This document shows positions 1-9,432 of a DNA stretch of 64,000 bases, piece by piece. Numbering within the stretch: the stretch's first letter is position 1; the number at the start of each line of letters is the position of its first letter. The position numbers were made by a program, and so were the translations under genes. The DNA is from JBBQZU01 sp038207425 (lineage in GTDB: Bacteria > Bacteroidota > Bacteroidia > Flavobacteriales_D > Cryomorphaceae): assembly GCA_038207425.1 (NCBI GenBank), contig JBBQZU010000011.1, positions 1 through 64,000 of the forward strand, in the 5' to 3' direction. Under the pieces are notes generated by a model, which was not told the origin of the DNA, did not search any database, and worked only from the letters and a program-made list of their open reading frames with translations.

Positions 1-251
1 ATTTTGTCGAGGCACATTATACCGTAGAGTCGGATAAGAAATCAGCGCGTACTACCCTTCAACGGGTGCATATCAATATTGGTAATGCAAAGCGCAATTT
101 CTTAGGTATCTATCACAAAATCAGCGGCAAGAACCTGCAGCTCTATTTGAACGAATTCTGTTATAAAATCAATAGGAGATACTTCGGCAAGTACCTATTT
201 GACACAGTTTTAATAGCTTTGGGAACGCAATACTGGTACGTAAACGGATAA
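1..251 (+). mobile_element. IS1595-family (ISXO2-like) transposase, C-terminal end, cut by the window edge
   Basis: The frame is open from base 3 to the stop at 249-251, giving about 82 residues with no true start in view. The first ATG/GTG-type codon (GTG at 66) is internal, because codons upstream of it stay open. The residues match the end of the DDE domain of IS1595/ISXO2-like transposases: NAKRNFLGIYHKISGKNL, then YLNEFCYKINRRYFG and LFDTVLIA. In this family that segment follows the last catalytic acidic residue. The rest of the element lies left of the window, so intactness and the left inverted repeat cannot be judged. I did not find a convincing right terminal inverted repeat in the next 300 bases. 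Confidence 0.75.
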
Positions 252-578
252 TCATATAATTTAATGATGATCACGATCTACCAGCAATTTAAGTTTCATT
301 CAATTGATTGATATGCAGTCATATCGAGTGTTTTTTCGACGAAAGGAGAAAAAATGTATTGAGACCCCAACTAGATTTTCCCGAATGTTCTCGATACAAA
401 TTCCCTCATCGCTCAGGCGCTGAGAAAATTCACCCGAACTGACTCGAATTAATATTTTAGATCACATCTATTGAGCCCGGTGATTGACTAATCGGTGATA
501 TGCTTCGACATTCAGGTGAACACAAACGGACTAGCATACTTAATAAATACTTTGGGAAAACTAGATTACCGCTAGTAT
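252..578. other. intergenic, no gene seen
   Basis: This 327-base AT-rich stretch lies between the transposase end and the photolyase stop. A purine-rich GAAAGGAGAAAAA at about 340 precedes an ATG, but that frame stops after two codons. The right end of the insertion sequence should lie here, but I could not identify its inverted repeat without the left end. Confidence 0.5.
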
Positions 579-2165
579 TCATAAAGATAATTTCGTTTGT
601 GCACTTGCAGGTTTAGATTTACCTTTTTTACCATCCATCCTTCCTTTGGCACTGGTATGCTTTTGAACTATGCGCTGCCCTTCGCTTTTCACTGCATCTG
701 CTTTGCGATGTTTCCACATTGCATCACTTGCAAATTTTCGCGTTTGCTCAATTTCGACAATCGGTAATGGATAGTCGCTGCCAATAATGCAACCGAACCC
801 TTTTTGATCAGCTTCACTGAGTTTCCAGGGTTCGTGAATATATGGAGCCGATATAGCGGACAGTTCGGGAACCCATTTTTTTATGAAATTCCCGTGGGGA
901 TCGTGATCTTCGCTGTTCTTTACGGGGTTGTATATGCGAATGGTGTTTACCCCCGTCACACCTGCCTGCATTTGCAGTTGCGGATAATGTATACCAGGCT
1001 CATAATCCAGAAACTGCCTTGCGAGAAAGTGCAGGTCGCGCCAATCCTGCCAAAGGTTGAATGTAAAGAACGATACCACCATGGCCCGCATCCTGAAATT
1101 CAGGTAGCCTGTAGTCGCTACACAGCGCATACAAGCATCTATAATCGGCACACCGGTTTTACCATTTTGCCAGGCATCTATAAATATTTCATTCCGTGAC
1201 TTTTCGATGGCATCGTAGCCGCGGTTTACATTTTCAGACTCCATGCGGCACTCGTCTTCAAACTTTTGCATAAAGTGGCAGCGCCAATGCAGGCGACTGA
1301 TAAAATTACGCAGTGCTCTTTTATTTTCAGCAGCATCGAAATGCTGCATGGTGTATTGGTATACCATACGCATACTGATGTTGCCATAGGTAAGGTAGGG
1401 CGATAAGCGGCTGCAACTTTTGCGGCTCGCCTCCGGCTTACTAATGTGCTTGCTATAATTCGTATGCCGTTCCTTTAAAAATCCATCGAGATACCGCCAC
1501 GCAGCGGTTTCGCCCCCGGGCTGAAAATTCCTGTTTGGCGTGACGATAACTTCGGGTAGTGCATCGCCTATTAAGGATGCATGCACTTCTGCGGGAAGAT
1601 TAACAAAATTCCACCCTGTTTCCTTCACCATTTTAGGTGGCTCAGTCATTTTTTGATTCCAGCGCTCTTCCCACTTTTTGCGGCTTTTTAGTTTGCGAAT
1701 GATTCCGTTCAACTGAAATTCCTTCCACCGTATACCCTGCGCTTTGCAAAATGCCTGCATAGTGATGTCGCGGTCGTAGGTAATGCGATTGCCAATTTCC
1801 TGGTGCGAAAAAATGGTTTCGATCCGGTAGTGAATTGCTACTGATTCAAATACTGTCAATGCTTCACTCTGAAAAGCGTAGAGTTTTCCATTTACTTCAT
1901 CAAGCTTTACGTTCATATCCTGAATGCTTTCGAACACAAAACGCCAATGCCGCGCGTCGCTGTCGGCATATGCCATCACCGATGGTTCAAAACAATACAG
2001 CAACAACACAGGCAGATGTTCCTGCTGCGCTGCGTAAAGTGGCTCATGGTCTGTGAACCGCAAATCGCGTTTAAACCAAACTACATTGATGGTTGGCCGC
2101 TCAAATAGTACCGATCTGATTGTTGTTTTGTGTTTGTCCACTGCAGAAATTCGGGTGATATGCAT
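579..2165 (-). CDS. cryptochrome/photolyase family flavoprotein
   Basis: This is a FAD-dependent photolyase or cryptochrome, expected to use blue light to repair UV-induced pyrimidine dimers or to sense light. The N-terminal antenna-binding Rossmann domain begins at VVWFKRDLRFTDHEPL. The C-terminal FAD-binding helical domain contains SRLSPYLTYGNIS and NTIRIYNPVKNSEDHDP followed by FIKKWVPEL. The start is set at the ATG at 2165 (MHITR), 26 residues before the conserved beta strand; the frame stays open further up but without family-like sequence. About 528 residues is normal for the family. The flavin-pocket segment reads LDYEPGIHYPQLQMQ rather than the classical D-x-D-...-N-...-W-Q pattern, so repair specificity cannot be assumed. 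It is monocistronic, leftward, and followed downstream by the insertion sequence. Confidence 0.9.
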   Translation of the reverse strand: MHITRISAVDKHKTTIRSVLFERPTINVVWFKRDLRFTDHEPLYAAQQEHLPVLLLYCFEPSVMAYADSDARHWRFVFESIQDMNVKLDEVNGKLYAFQSEALTVFESVAIHYRIETIFSHQEIGNRITYDRDITMQAFCKAQGIRWKEFQLNGIIRKLKSRKKWEERWNQKMTEPPKMVKETGWNFVNLPAEVHASLIGDALPEVIVTPNRNFQPGGETAAWRYLDGFLKERHTNYSKHISKPEASRKSCSRLSPYLTYGNISMRMVYQYTMQHFDAAENKRALRNFISRLHWRCHFMQKFEDECRMESENVNRGYDAIEKSRNEIFIDAWQNGKTGVPIIDACMRCVATTGYLNFRMRAMVVSFFTFNLWQDWRDLHFLARQFLDYEPGIHYPQLQMQAGVTGVNTIRIYNPVKNSEDHDPHGNFIKKWVPELSAISAPYIHEPWKLSEADQKGFGCIIGSDYPLPIVEIEQTRKFASDAMWKHRKADAVKSEGQRIVQKHTSAKGRMDGKKGKSKPASAQTKLSL

Positions 2166-2335
2166 ATTCCTGAATAAAGTAAAAAACACTACTTCTACCT
2201 TTACCAATGCTTAGTGCGTGCAGTGAGAACAACTTCAGAAAAGATTGGTTGCAAAGTTCAGGAAACGAAACACTCATTTGTAGCAAAAACGATTATACAA
2301 GAAAGATATATCCGAGTGTGAACTGATCTGCGACT

Positions 2336-2526
2336 GTTGTCGCATATTGATCCTATTCTGCCCTCCCACTTCAAACAGCTCTCCGGTAATTTGTCCAAGC
2401 GAGCACACCTTCGTCTCTTCCGGCAGAAGTTTAAAAAACCATTTCATTGCGTTGAACCATGCCTTAAATACGTTGCCTGATACACACAGCTTTGTCCAAA
2501 GCGCATTCTTGGAGCCGGTTCGGGTA
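2336..2526 (-). pseudogene. frameshifted duplicate of the icmF 3' end (methylmalonyl/isobutyryl-CoA mutase C-terminus)
   Basis: Read leftward, this stretch encodes ETKVCSLGQITGELFEVGG then QNRINM, closely matching the last residues of IcmF (TKVCSLGQITGALFEVGG, QYRRNM). Just before it, QRNEMVF matches RNENVF of IcmF but in another frame; one extra T in a run of six accounts for the shift. The stop codon of the original is replaced (ATG-TGA became ATG-CGA). Weaker nucleotide similarity seems to continue to about 2526. The full gene ends at 3904 on the same strand about 1.4 kb away, so this is either a partial tandem duplication or a remnant of a second mutase. It is not expected to make a protein. 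Confidence 0.75.
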
Positions 2527-2575
2527 TATGTAATTACTTCAAGTTTATCCTTACCGTTTTGGCATAGAAGATTGC

Positions 2576-3711
2576 CTATGTCAAAAGATCAATAAAATTG
2601 GCGCGGCTTATCTCCAGGTAAGCGGCTTGAGGGTATTGTGCAGCAAAATATACAGGCACGCCAGACCGCTTTGATGGTTGCCATTTAAATTCGTAGGCCT
2701 TCAGGCTCGATTCAAAAACTTCAACCATATCGATTTCTTGAAGGTCATAAGTTCGCCAAAAAAAATGCGTGGCAGATTTCTGGCTGTTGGAAGCGTGCTT
2801 TTTCTTTTCGGCAAAGCAAAAATTTTCCCAAAGTTGGCCTTTGTCCTTTCTGATTTCTATTGGCTGAAAATCAGAAATCTAAGCATTGCGTATTCCATTG
2901 TCATAAAAATACCACTTGGATGACCGAACTACTTCTTTCCGTAAGTTGGAACTGAATCCCCTTACTCTGAAAATAACAAACACCTTTGAAAGCTAATCCA
3001 AATAACGTTCAAAAGTGTTCTTACTCATTCCCAAACTTCGACCCAATTCACTATTGCTTACTTCACTTCCACATTGATAAGCAAGCAAGCTGAGAAGATC
3101 AAAAAGCTTTGATGAATTCTTAACGTTGTCGAGCAGTAAAATATCTTTAAGCAGGTAATTACTGACCAACTCTTTAAGATATCGCTGTACTTTTATATTG
3201 TCAGATAGTCCAAGCACTTCGGGGTAAGAGCCATAAATCAACGAAGTATCTGTTTTCTGCTGGGCATTTAAATACCCGAATGCTGTTCCATTTCAGTGAA
3301 ATCAATAAGGTAGAGTTCATACTGATAGCATCTACCAGTGAGTGGCTCTCCCGATATATTTTTAAGATCGAAGGAGCTGGAACCAGAAGCCAGAATAGTA
3401 AGTTGAGGAAAGGAATCTATCATGAACTTCAAATGCTTTCCTATGGATGAAATTTCCTGTGCTTCATCCAAAATCAGCAGTTTAGCCCCGCCAATCAGCC
3501 TACTGTAACTCTCATAAGTTTGGCGGGAAAATATCGCTTGTACTTCAAAATCTTCAGCATTCAAGAACAAAGCAGTTTCCGGGTATTGCCGCGCAATTGA
3601 TTGCAGAATAAATGTCTTGCCTACTCTCCTGGCGCCGTATTGCAATATTATTTTGTTATCGCCGATGTGCGACAATAACTGGGGATAAACAGATCGATGG
3701 ATATGATCCAT
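2576..3711 (-). pseudogene. broken AAA_14/DUF4143 ATPase
   Basis: The gene is a P-loop ATPase of the AAA_14 plus DUF4143 type, common as accessory genes in Bacteroidota and of poorly known function. The first part (3711 to about 3275) has Walker A GARRVGKT and Walker B LLILDEAQEI. At about 3275 one T is missing in CATTTC, shifting the frame; correcting it restores FGYLNAQQ followed by LIYGSYPEV, a family hallmark. The frame then continues through a helix-turn-helix-like segment to ERYLD, an in-frame TAG (2993-2995), FVIFRVRGFSSNLRKE, YFYDNGIRNA, a second in-frame TAG (2879-2881), and WENF to a natural stop at 2576-2578. Two stops plus a frameshift make it clearly non-functional as read. Confidence 0.87.
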
Positions 3712-3903
3712 GTGCTTTAATATGTTCCAAACTGAATAAATTTAATCCCTTAAATGACTGTTTTAACGTCAAAATAGGTTTTTCATTGACCATTTTAATG
3801 TGAATACTAAGATCACGATTTCGAATCAAATTTTAGAACTGTTCATTGTAGTGACTTAGGAAGAAAAATTCAACCCGGTATGTCTTCTTTTGACAGACTG
3901 ACA

Positions 3904-6900
3904 TCACATATTCCTCCTGTACTGCCCTCCCACCTCAAACAGCGCACCTGTAATTTGCCCCAGCGAACACACCTTGGTAGCTTCCATCAGCGCTTCAAAA
4001 ACATTCTCGTTGCGCAGCGCAGTTTCCTGAATTTGCTTCAGTGCTTTGGCAGAAATAGATTCCGTGCGCTTGTGCAGTTGGTTGCGGGTTTCAATCTGGT
4101 CTTCTTTCTCTTCAGTGGTAGCGCGAATTACCTCGCCGGGGGTAACGGTTGGAGAGCCCTTTTTGCTCAGGAAGGTATTTACTCCGATCAGCGGCAACTC
4201 TCCTGAGTGTTTTTGCATTTCGTAGTACATGCTTTCTTCCTGTATCTGGCTGCGCTGGTACATAGTTTCCATGGCCCCGAGTACGCCGCCGCGCTCAGTG
4301 ATGCGGTCAAATTCGGCGAGTACCGCTTCTTCCACAAGGTCGGTAAGCTCTTCGATGATAAATGCACCCTGAATGGGATTTTCATTTTTCGTGAGGCCTA
4401 ATTCCTTGTTGATGATCATCTGTATCGCAATGGCGCGGCGCACAGATTCTTCGGTAGGGGTGGTGATGGCCTCATCGTAGGCGTTGGTGTGCAAAGAATT
4501 GCAATTGTCATAAATAGCATACAATGCCTGCAGTGTGGTGCGGATATCGTTGAAGTCTATTTCCTGCGCGTGGAGCGATCTACCGGATGTTTGAATATGG
4601 TATTTCAACATCTGCGCCCTTGCGTTTGCCCCGTATTTTTGCTTCGTGGCTTTCGCCCAAATGCGGCGGGCCACACGGCCTATCACGGCGTATTCGGGGT
4701 CAATTCCATTGGAGAAAAAGAACGAAAGATTTGGCCCGAAATCGTTAATGCTCATCCCGCGACTCAGGTAATATTCCACGTAAGTGAACCCATTGGCAAG
4801 GGTAAAGGCAAGCTGTGTAATTGGGTTGGCGCCTGCCTCGGCAATGTGGTATCCCGAGATAGATACGCTGTAAAAATTGCGCACCGATTTATCAATAAAA
4901 TACTGTTGCACATCGCCCATCAGCCGCAAGGCAAACTCCGTACTGAAGATGCAGGTATTCTGCGCCTGGTCTTCCTTGAGAATATCGGCCTGTACCGTAC
5001 CGCGAACCACTGAAAGCGTACGGGCTTTGATTTTGGCATACACATCGGCTGGCAATACCTCATCGCCGGTTTCACCGAGCAGCATTAAGCCAAGACCCTT
5101 ATTGGTTTCGGGCAGCTCGCCGCGGTACACAGGGCGCGGAATACCCAGCTTATCGTATTTCTTTTTGATTTTTGCTTCTACCTCTTTTTCGAGCCCTTGT
5201 TCCTTTATGTAAAGTTCGCATTGCTGATCGATCGCGGCATTCATAAAAAAGCCGAGCAGCATCGGCGCCGGTCCATTGATGGTCATACTCACCGATGTGG
5301 ATGGCGCGCAGAGGTCGAAACCGGAGTATAGTTTTTTGGCATCGTCGAGACAGCAAATACTCACCCCGCTGTTGCCGATTTTTCCATAGATATCCGGACG
5401 GTGGTCGGGGTCGTGGCCATAAAGGGTTACGGAGTCAAAAGCGGTGCTGAGCCTTGCAGCCGGCATGCCCACACTCACGTAGTGAAAACGGCGATTGGTG
5501 CGCTCGGGGCCGCCTTCGCCGGCAAACATCCGCGTAGGGTCTTCGCCCACCCGCTTAAAAGGATAGATGCCCGCGGTATATGGAAACTCGCCAGGTACAT
5601 TTTCCTGCAAGGTCCAGCGCAGTATATCGCCCCAACTGCGGTAGCGTGGCATGGATATTTTCGGAATCTGCAAATGCGAAAGAGACTCCACGTGGGTGGC
5701 CACTTTAATGTCCTTGTCGCGCACTTTAAAAATATACTCGGGGTCCTTGTAGCGCTTTTTCAGCGCTTCCCACTGCGTAATTACATCCCAGTTGCGTGGG
5801 TCGAAGTCTTTCTTAATGTCCTCAAATTGCTTGTTGAGCGTCCGAACCACTTCTTCTACATCCTTGGCAAGTGCTTCGCCGGCGAGTTTATCCTTACCGC
5901 TAAAGGTTTTGATGCTTTGCTGAAGGGCATATAGTTTGTCCGCAATCTCAGCCTGCTGGCTTTCCCATTTGTCGTAAGCGCGGTTACTCTCCGATATTTC
6001 CGAAAGGTAGCGCGTGCGGTCGGGTGGTATCACATAGATTTTCTCCGACATTTCGCTCGAAACGCCAAAACTGGTTTTCAGGTCGGCACCGGTTTTTTCC
6101 ACAAGCGTATGCATCACCTTTCGGTAAAGGCCGTTCATGCCGGGGTCGTTGAACTGCGATGCAATGGTACCCACTACGGGCAGGTCGGCGTCCTTGGCCT
6201 CCCAGAGGTTGTGGTTGCGGCGGTATTGTTTTTTCACATCGCGAAGCGCATCAAGCGCGCCGCGTTTGTCGAATTTGTTTAGGGCTATTACATCGGCAAA
6301 GTCGAGCATATCAATTTTCTCGAGTTGGGTTGCAGCGCCATATTCCGGGGTCATTACATAAAGTGAGATATCGCTGTGCTCAATTATTTCCGTGTCGCTC
6401 TGACCGATGCCCGATGTTTCGAGAATGATCAAATCGAACTTTGCAGCCTTGAGAATGCTCACCGCGTCGGCCACGTGTTTGCTCAGTGCAAGGTTGCTCT
6501 GTCGCGTGGCGAGTGAGCGCATGTACACGCGCGGGTGTTTTACCGAATTCATCCGAATACGGTCGCCGAGCAAGGCACCACCGGTTTTCCTTTTTGAAGG
6601 ATCTACCGAAATAATTCCAAGCGTTTTGTCGCTGAAGTCGGCTAGAAATCGGCGAATCAACTCATCAACAAGCGATGATTTGCCGGCTCCACCAGTACCC
6701 GTAATTCCAAGCACAGGAGTTTTCAGCGCTTTGGCAATATCGCGTATGCGTTGCAATTCTTCGCGAAAGGTATCGGGGTAGTTTTCGGCTGAGGAGATGA
6801 GTCGGGCTACGGCAGAAATATTGTGTTTGTCCAGTGCTTTCACTTCTCCATTGAGGTGGTCGCCTATAGGGAAATCGCATTGGCTTACAAGGTCGTTGAT

Positions 6901-7305
6901 CATCCCTTGAAGGCCCATTTTGCGGCCATCGTCAGGGTGGTAAATGCGTGCTATGCCATAAGCCTGAAGTTCCGCGATTTCTTCCGGAAGGATGGTGCCG
7001 CCTCCACCTCCAAATATTTTGATATGCCCTGCTCCACGCTCTTTCAGAAGATCGTGCATGTACTTAAAATACTCGATGTGGCCACCCTGATAGCTCGTTA
7101 TGGCAATGGCCTGGGCATCTTCCTGTATAGCAGTATCAACTACTTCTTCCACGCTGCGGTCGTGGCCGAGGTGTATTACTTCGCAGCCGGTGCTTTGTAT
7201 GATGCGTCGCATGATGTTGATCGCAGCATCGTGTCCGTCAAAGAGCGATGCCGCAGTAACGATGCGTATTTTATGTTGGGGTTTGTATGGGGCTATGGTT
7301 TCCAT
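3904..7305 (-). CDS. icmF: fused isobutyryl-CoA mutase (IcmF): B12 domain, G-protein chaperone and mutase in one chain
   Basis: This coenzyme B12-dependent acyl-CoA mutase is expected to interconvert isobutyryl-CoA and n-butyryl-CoA or related branched acyl-CoAs. Counting from the upstream limit of the open frame (7410), the cobalamin-binding domain carries DGHDAA at 58-63, the lower-ligand histidine region. A MeaI-type GTPase domain follows with Walker A GITGTGGAGKSS at 235-246 and ALNKFD further on. The rest is the mutase TIM barrel, ending in VCSLGQITGALFEVGGQ. I place the start at the ATG at 7305 (METIAPYKP); a TAnnTTTG box at 7329-7336 lies between it and the farther upstream codons. This order of domains distinguishes IcmF from MutA/MutB mutases, which lack the inserted G domain. 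Confidence 0.95.
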   Translation of the reverse strand: METIAPYKPQHKIRIVTAASLFDGHDAAINIMRRIIQSTGCEVIHLGHDRSVEEVVDTAIQEDAQAIAITSYQGGHIEYFKYMHDLLKERGAGHIKIFGGGGGTILPEEIAELQAYGIARIYHPDDGRKMGLQGMINDLVSQCDFPIGDHLNGEVKALDKHNISAVARLISSAENYPDTFREELQRIRDIAKALKTPVLGITGTGGAGKSSLVDELIRRFLADFSDKTLGIISVDPSKRKTGGALLGDRIRMNSVKHPRVYMRSLATRQSNLALSKHVADAVSILKAAKFDLIILETSGIGQSDTEIIEHSDISLYVMTPEYGAATQLEKIDMLDFADVIALNKFDKRGALDALRDVKKQYRRNHNLWEAKDADLPVVGTIASQFNDPGMNGLYRKVMHTLVEKTGADLKTSFGVSSEMSEKIYVIPPDRTRYLSEISESNRAYDKWESQQAEIADKLYALQQSIKTFSGKDKLAGEALAKDVEEVVRTLNKQFEDIKKDFDPRNWDVITQWEALKKRYKDPEYIFKVRDKDIKVATHVESLSHLQIPKISMPRYRSWGDILRWTLQENVPGEFPYTAGIYPFKRVGEDPTRMFAGEGGPERTNRRFHYVSVGMPAARLSTAFDSVTLYGHDPDHRPDIYGKIGNSGVSICCLDDAKKLYSGFDLCAPSTSVSMTINGPAPMLLGFFMNAAIDQQCELYIKEQGLEKEVEAKIKKKYDKLGIPRPVYRGELPETNKGLGLMLLGETGDEVLPADVYAKIKARTLSVVRGTVQADILKEDQAQNTCIFSTEFALRLMGDVQQYFIDKSVRNFYSVSISGYHIAEAGANPITQLAFTLANGFTYVEYYLSRGMSINDFGPNLSFFFSNGIDPEYAVIGRVARRIWAKATKQKYGANARAQMLKYHIQTSGRSLHAQEIDFNDIRTTLQALYAIYDNCNSLHTNAYDEAITTPTEESVRRAIAIQMIINKELGLTKNENPIQGAFIIEELTDLVEEAVLAEFDRITERGGVLGAMETMYQRSQIQEESMYYEMQKHSGELPLIGVNTFLSKKGSPTVTPGEVIRATTEEKEDQIETRNQLHKRTESISAKALKQIQETALRNENVFEALMEATKVCSLGQITGALFEVGGQYRRNM

Positions 7306-7328
7306 AATTTCAATAGGTGTAGGTTGGA

Positions 7329-7336
7329 CAAAAATA
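7329..7336 (-). promoter_or_regulatory. candidate -7 box of the icmF promoter
   Basis: The minus strand reads TATTTTTG, a full match to the Bacteroidota -7 consensus TAnnTTTG. It lies 23 bases before the proposed icmF ATG. No clear TTG element was seen at the ideal distance, so support is only partial. Confidence 0.35.
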
Positions 7337-7457
7337 CGATTTGACTCATTACAACGCAGAACATACCTCGGATTATCATCGAAGTAGGGTTGAGAAGTAT
7401 GTTTGACCAAAAATGCTTAAGAACAAAAAACCCTAAGTAATAGAAGCAACAAGCAAT

Positions 7458-7496
7458 ATTGTATCGTTATGATACAATACAATTCATAATTATGAA
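7458..7496. promoter_or_regulatory. two adjacent palindromes upstream of icmF, candidate operators
   Basis: The first is ATTGTATC-GTTAT-GATACAAT (7458-7478), with perfect 8-base arms. The second is TTCATAATTATGAA (7483-7496), a perfect 14-base palindrome. They are five bases apart, in the 200-base space between the lipoprotein gene stop and icmF, about 150-190 bases upstream of the icmF start. Size and symmetry suit dimeric repressor sites, but no regulator gene is next to them. Confidence 0.5.
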
Positions 7497-7605
7497 ACCT
7501 TAACGCGTTGAACTATCACATAGGCCAACAGCGCTATTTAAAAATTAGAAAAAACGGGGGTACCAAAGCGCTGAATTTGCGGATTCGGTTTTCTTTTCTT
7601 CTGCA

Positions 7606-9432
7606 TTAATCTTTTAAACAACGGATGGATAAGCCTTTACGGGGATCTATTGAAAAATTATCAAACAAAACGGCATCGTTCTGTGAACGAAGTATCATTC
7701 TGCCAGATCCTATTTGATTGTTATCGAGGAGCATATGAAAATGCCCCGTTGTATGGTGACCAATGTACCCCGACGCAGCATCCCAGTTGCTGATGGACTC
7801 TCGAATTCCAACAGGCTGAGCGTCCCAACCGGAAAGATTGTTTCCGCTCCCATTAAAACCATCAGCATACCAGTAGTTCGTGCTTTTAAGTGCCTCCCCA
7901 GCAACTTGTGTGCCGCCAAATAATTGAGCCAAATTTAAAAACTCTTCTCTGGTGGGCACCCGGAAACCTTCTGGACAGACCTGCCTAGAGTCACGTATCA
8001 CATAAGCGTTATAGAGCAGCCCGTGGCTACTAATTTCGCTCGTACTGGTTTCCGAGTGCTTAGCCCTCGCGGGATTCGAAGTATTTTTCCAACTGCTATA
8101 GTTGGATACTTCGGGAATAGCGTCACCATTGGAAAATCGAGTGACGCGCAAATTTTGTCCAATCCAACATTCTCCACCAATATCTACAAGCGCGTAGGAA
8201 TTGTTATCGATATCAACAAGAACGGTCTGACCAGCACATTTACCTTCTATTTCAACTTTGGCGGTAGCTGTACATAAGTCAGCATCCATAACCGTACAAG
8301 TGTAAAAACCAGCACCAAGATTTATGGCAGTTTCCCCGGAGGCGCCGTTGCTCCATGTCACCTGATATGGAGGAACGCCTCCACTTATTGTTGCTACGGC
8401 ACTGGTTTGTTGGCTTGACAAACTTACGTTCAAAGTACTCTCTGAGCAGAAATTCTCTAAAGTAATCTGAAACGTCATTTTGCATCCTTCGTTATCGGTT
8501 ACATCCACTTCGAAAACCCCAAATGTTTGAGAATCAAAATAAAGATACCCAATATTAGTGTCAGTAATTTGTGAAAACCCGAGTACAGAGAAAGTGTATG
8601 GAGGAGCACCACCCGAAAGTTCAAAAAGAATAAATCGATATTCAGGTGTTCGGGTGTCCGATAGAATTACCCAGTTAATTGATTTGTTAAAACATTTGTC
8701 TTGATTTCCTATTGGGTTTGAAGCTGAACCGGACGGATTGGGCAAATTCTCAAAAAAAAGACATTCTAAAGTTCCTAAATTTGGGGTATTTGAAGTCCTA
8801 ATATTTGGGGTAACCCATGAAACAACTGATGACAGTACTTGCGCAGATTCAAAATAGGATGAATTTAATTCAGAGCCGTAAATTTCTTTAACATCTTTAC
8901 TCAATGACGCAAACAATTTTACTGCTTCATTCACTGCCTCTAAGGCGGCTGTTTGATCCTTTTGATATAAGGAAGTCCCAATGTAGCCAGAATCCCATTT
9001 ACCGAAACCCACTTGATACTCTAGTACATTTACGCCATTAGACCAGTTAAACTGGTGGATTTCGTAATAAACCGAATCCAAATTTCCGTACCTAAGTTTG
9101 TGAATTTCGCTATTTCTCACGCCGTTTGAACTCCTAAACGCGATAGCCAATCTACCTAGTTCATCAAAAAAATAATGATCCAAAACTGTCGATGATCCTC
9201 GCTGAAGAGTAAGTGATCGTACGGACGAAGCATCTCCATTGTCGTCGGTCTTTCCGCAATAGAGAAGAGTATTGCCATTATATCGAACAGCTCCTAGGGA
9301 AGTAGAAAGCAAATTTGGCGCATTCACAAAAATCTCCACGTCATGTGGTACAGTAGTCTTTGAATCTTCATCCTTATTACAGGAAGATATAATTAATACA
9401 AGTGCAAGAATTAAAGGAAAATAGCTTTTCAT
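7606..9432 (-). CDS. lipoprotein with SprB-like repeats and a C-terminal FISUMP domain
   Basis: The start is the ATG at 9432 (MKSYFPLILALVLIISSCNK), which gives a lipoprotein signal with cysteine near residue 18; upstream codons lack signal character. The first half has no family I recognise. Mid-protein segments GGAPPYTFSVLGF and GGVPPYQVTWSNGASG are SprB-type surface repeats, as seen in Bacteroidota adhesins. The last part, YALVDIGGECWIGQNLR and NGDAI through VCPEGFRVPTREEFLNL to SIRCLKD, is a Fibrobacter succinogenes major paralogous (FISUMP) domain. A role in surface binding is plausible but inferred. About 608 residues, monocistronic, with a short gap to icmF upstream. Confidence 0.85.
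   Translation of the reverse strand: MKSYFPLILALVLIISSCNKDEDSKTTVPHDVEIFVNAPNLLSTSLGAVRYNGNTLLYCGKTDDNGDASSVRSLTLQRGSSTVLDHYFFDELGRLAIAFRSSNGVRNSEIHKLRYGNLDSVYYEIHQFNWSNGVNVLEYQVGFGKWDSGYIGTSLYQKDQTAALEAVNEAVKLFASLSKDVKEIYGSELNSSYFESAQVLSSVVSWVTPNIRTSNTPNLGTLECLFFENLPNPSGSASNPIGNQDKCFNKSINWVILSDTRTPEYRFILFELSGGAPPYTFSVLGFSQITDTNIGYLYFDSQTFGVFEVDVTDNEGCKMTFQITLENFCSESTLNVSLSSQQTSAVATISGGVPPYQVTWSNGASGETAINLGAGFYTCTVMDADLCTATAKVEIEGKCAGQTVLVDIDNNSYALVDIGGECWIGQNLRVTRFSNGDAIPEVSNYSSWKNTSNPARAKHSETSTSEISSHGLLYNAYVIRDSRQVCPEGFRVPTREEFLNLAQLFGGTQVAGEALKSTNYWYADGFNGSGNNLSGWDAQPVGIRESISNWDAASGYIGHHTTGHFHMLLDNNQIGSGRMILRSQNDAVLFDNFSIDPRKGLSIRCLKD

Noticed and set aside
1..3711. A complete defence island or prophage
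   Set aside because: Only a transposase tail and a broken AAA_14 ATPase are present; there are no nuclease, integrase, capsid or toxin-antitoxin genes.
4489..5934. Several long rightward frames opposite icmF
   Set aside because: They lie antisense to a well-conserved enzyme and have no motifs; they follow from its codon bias.
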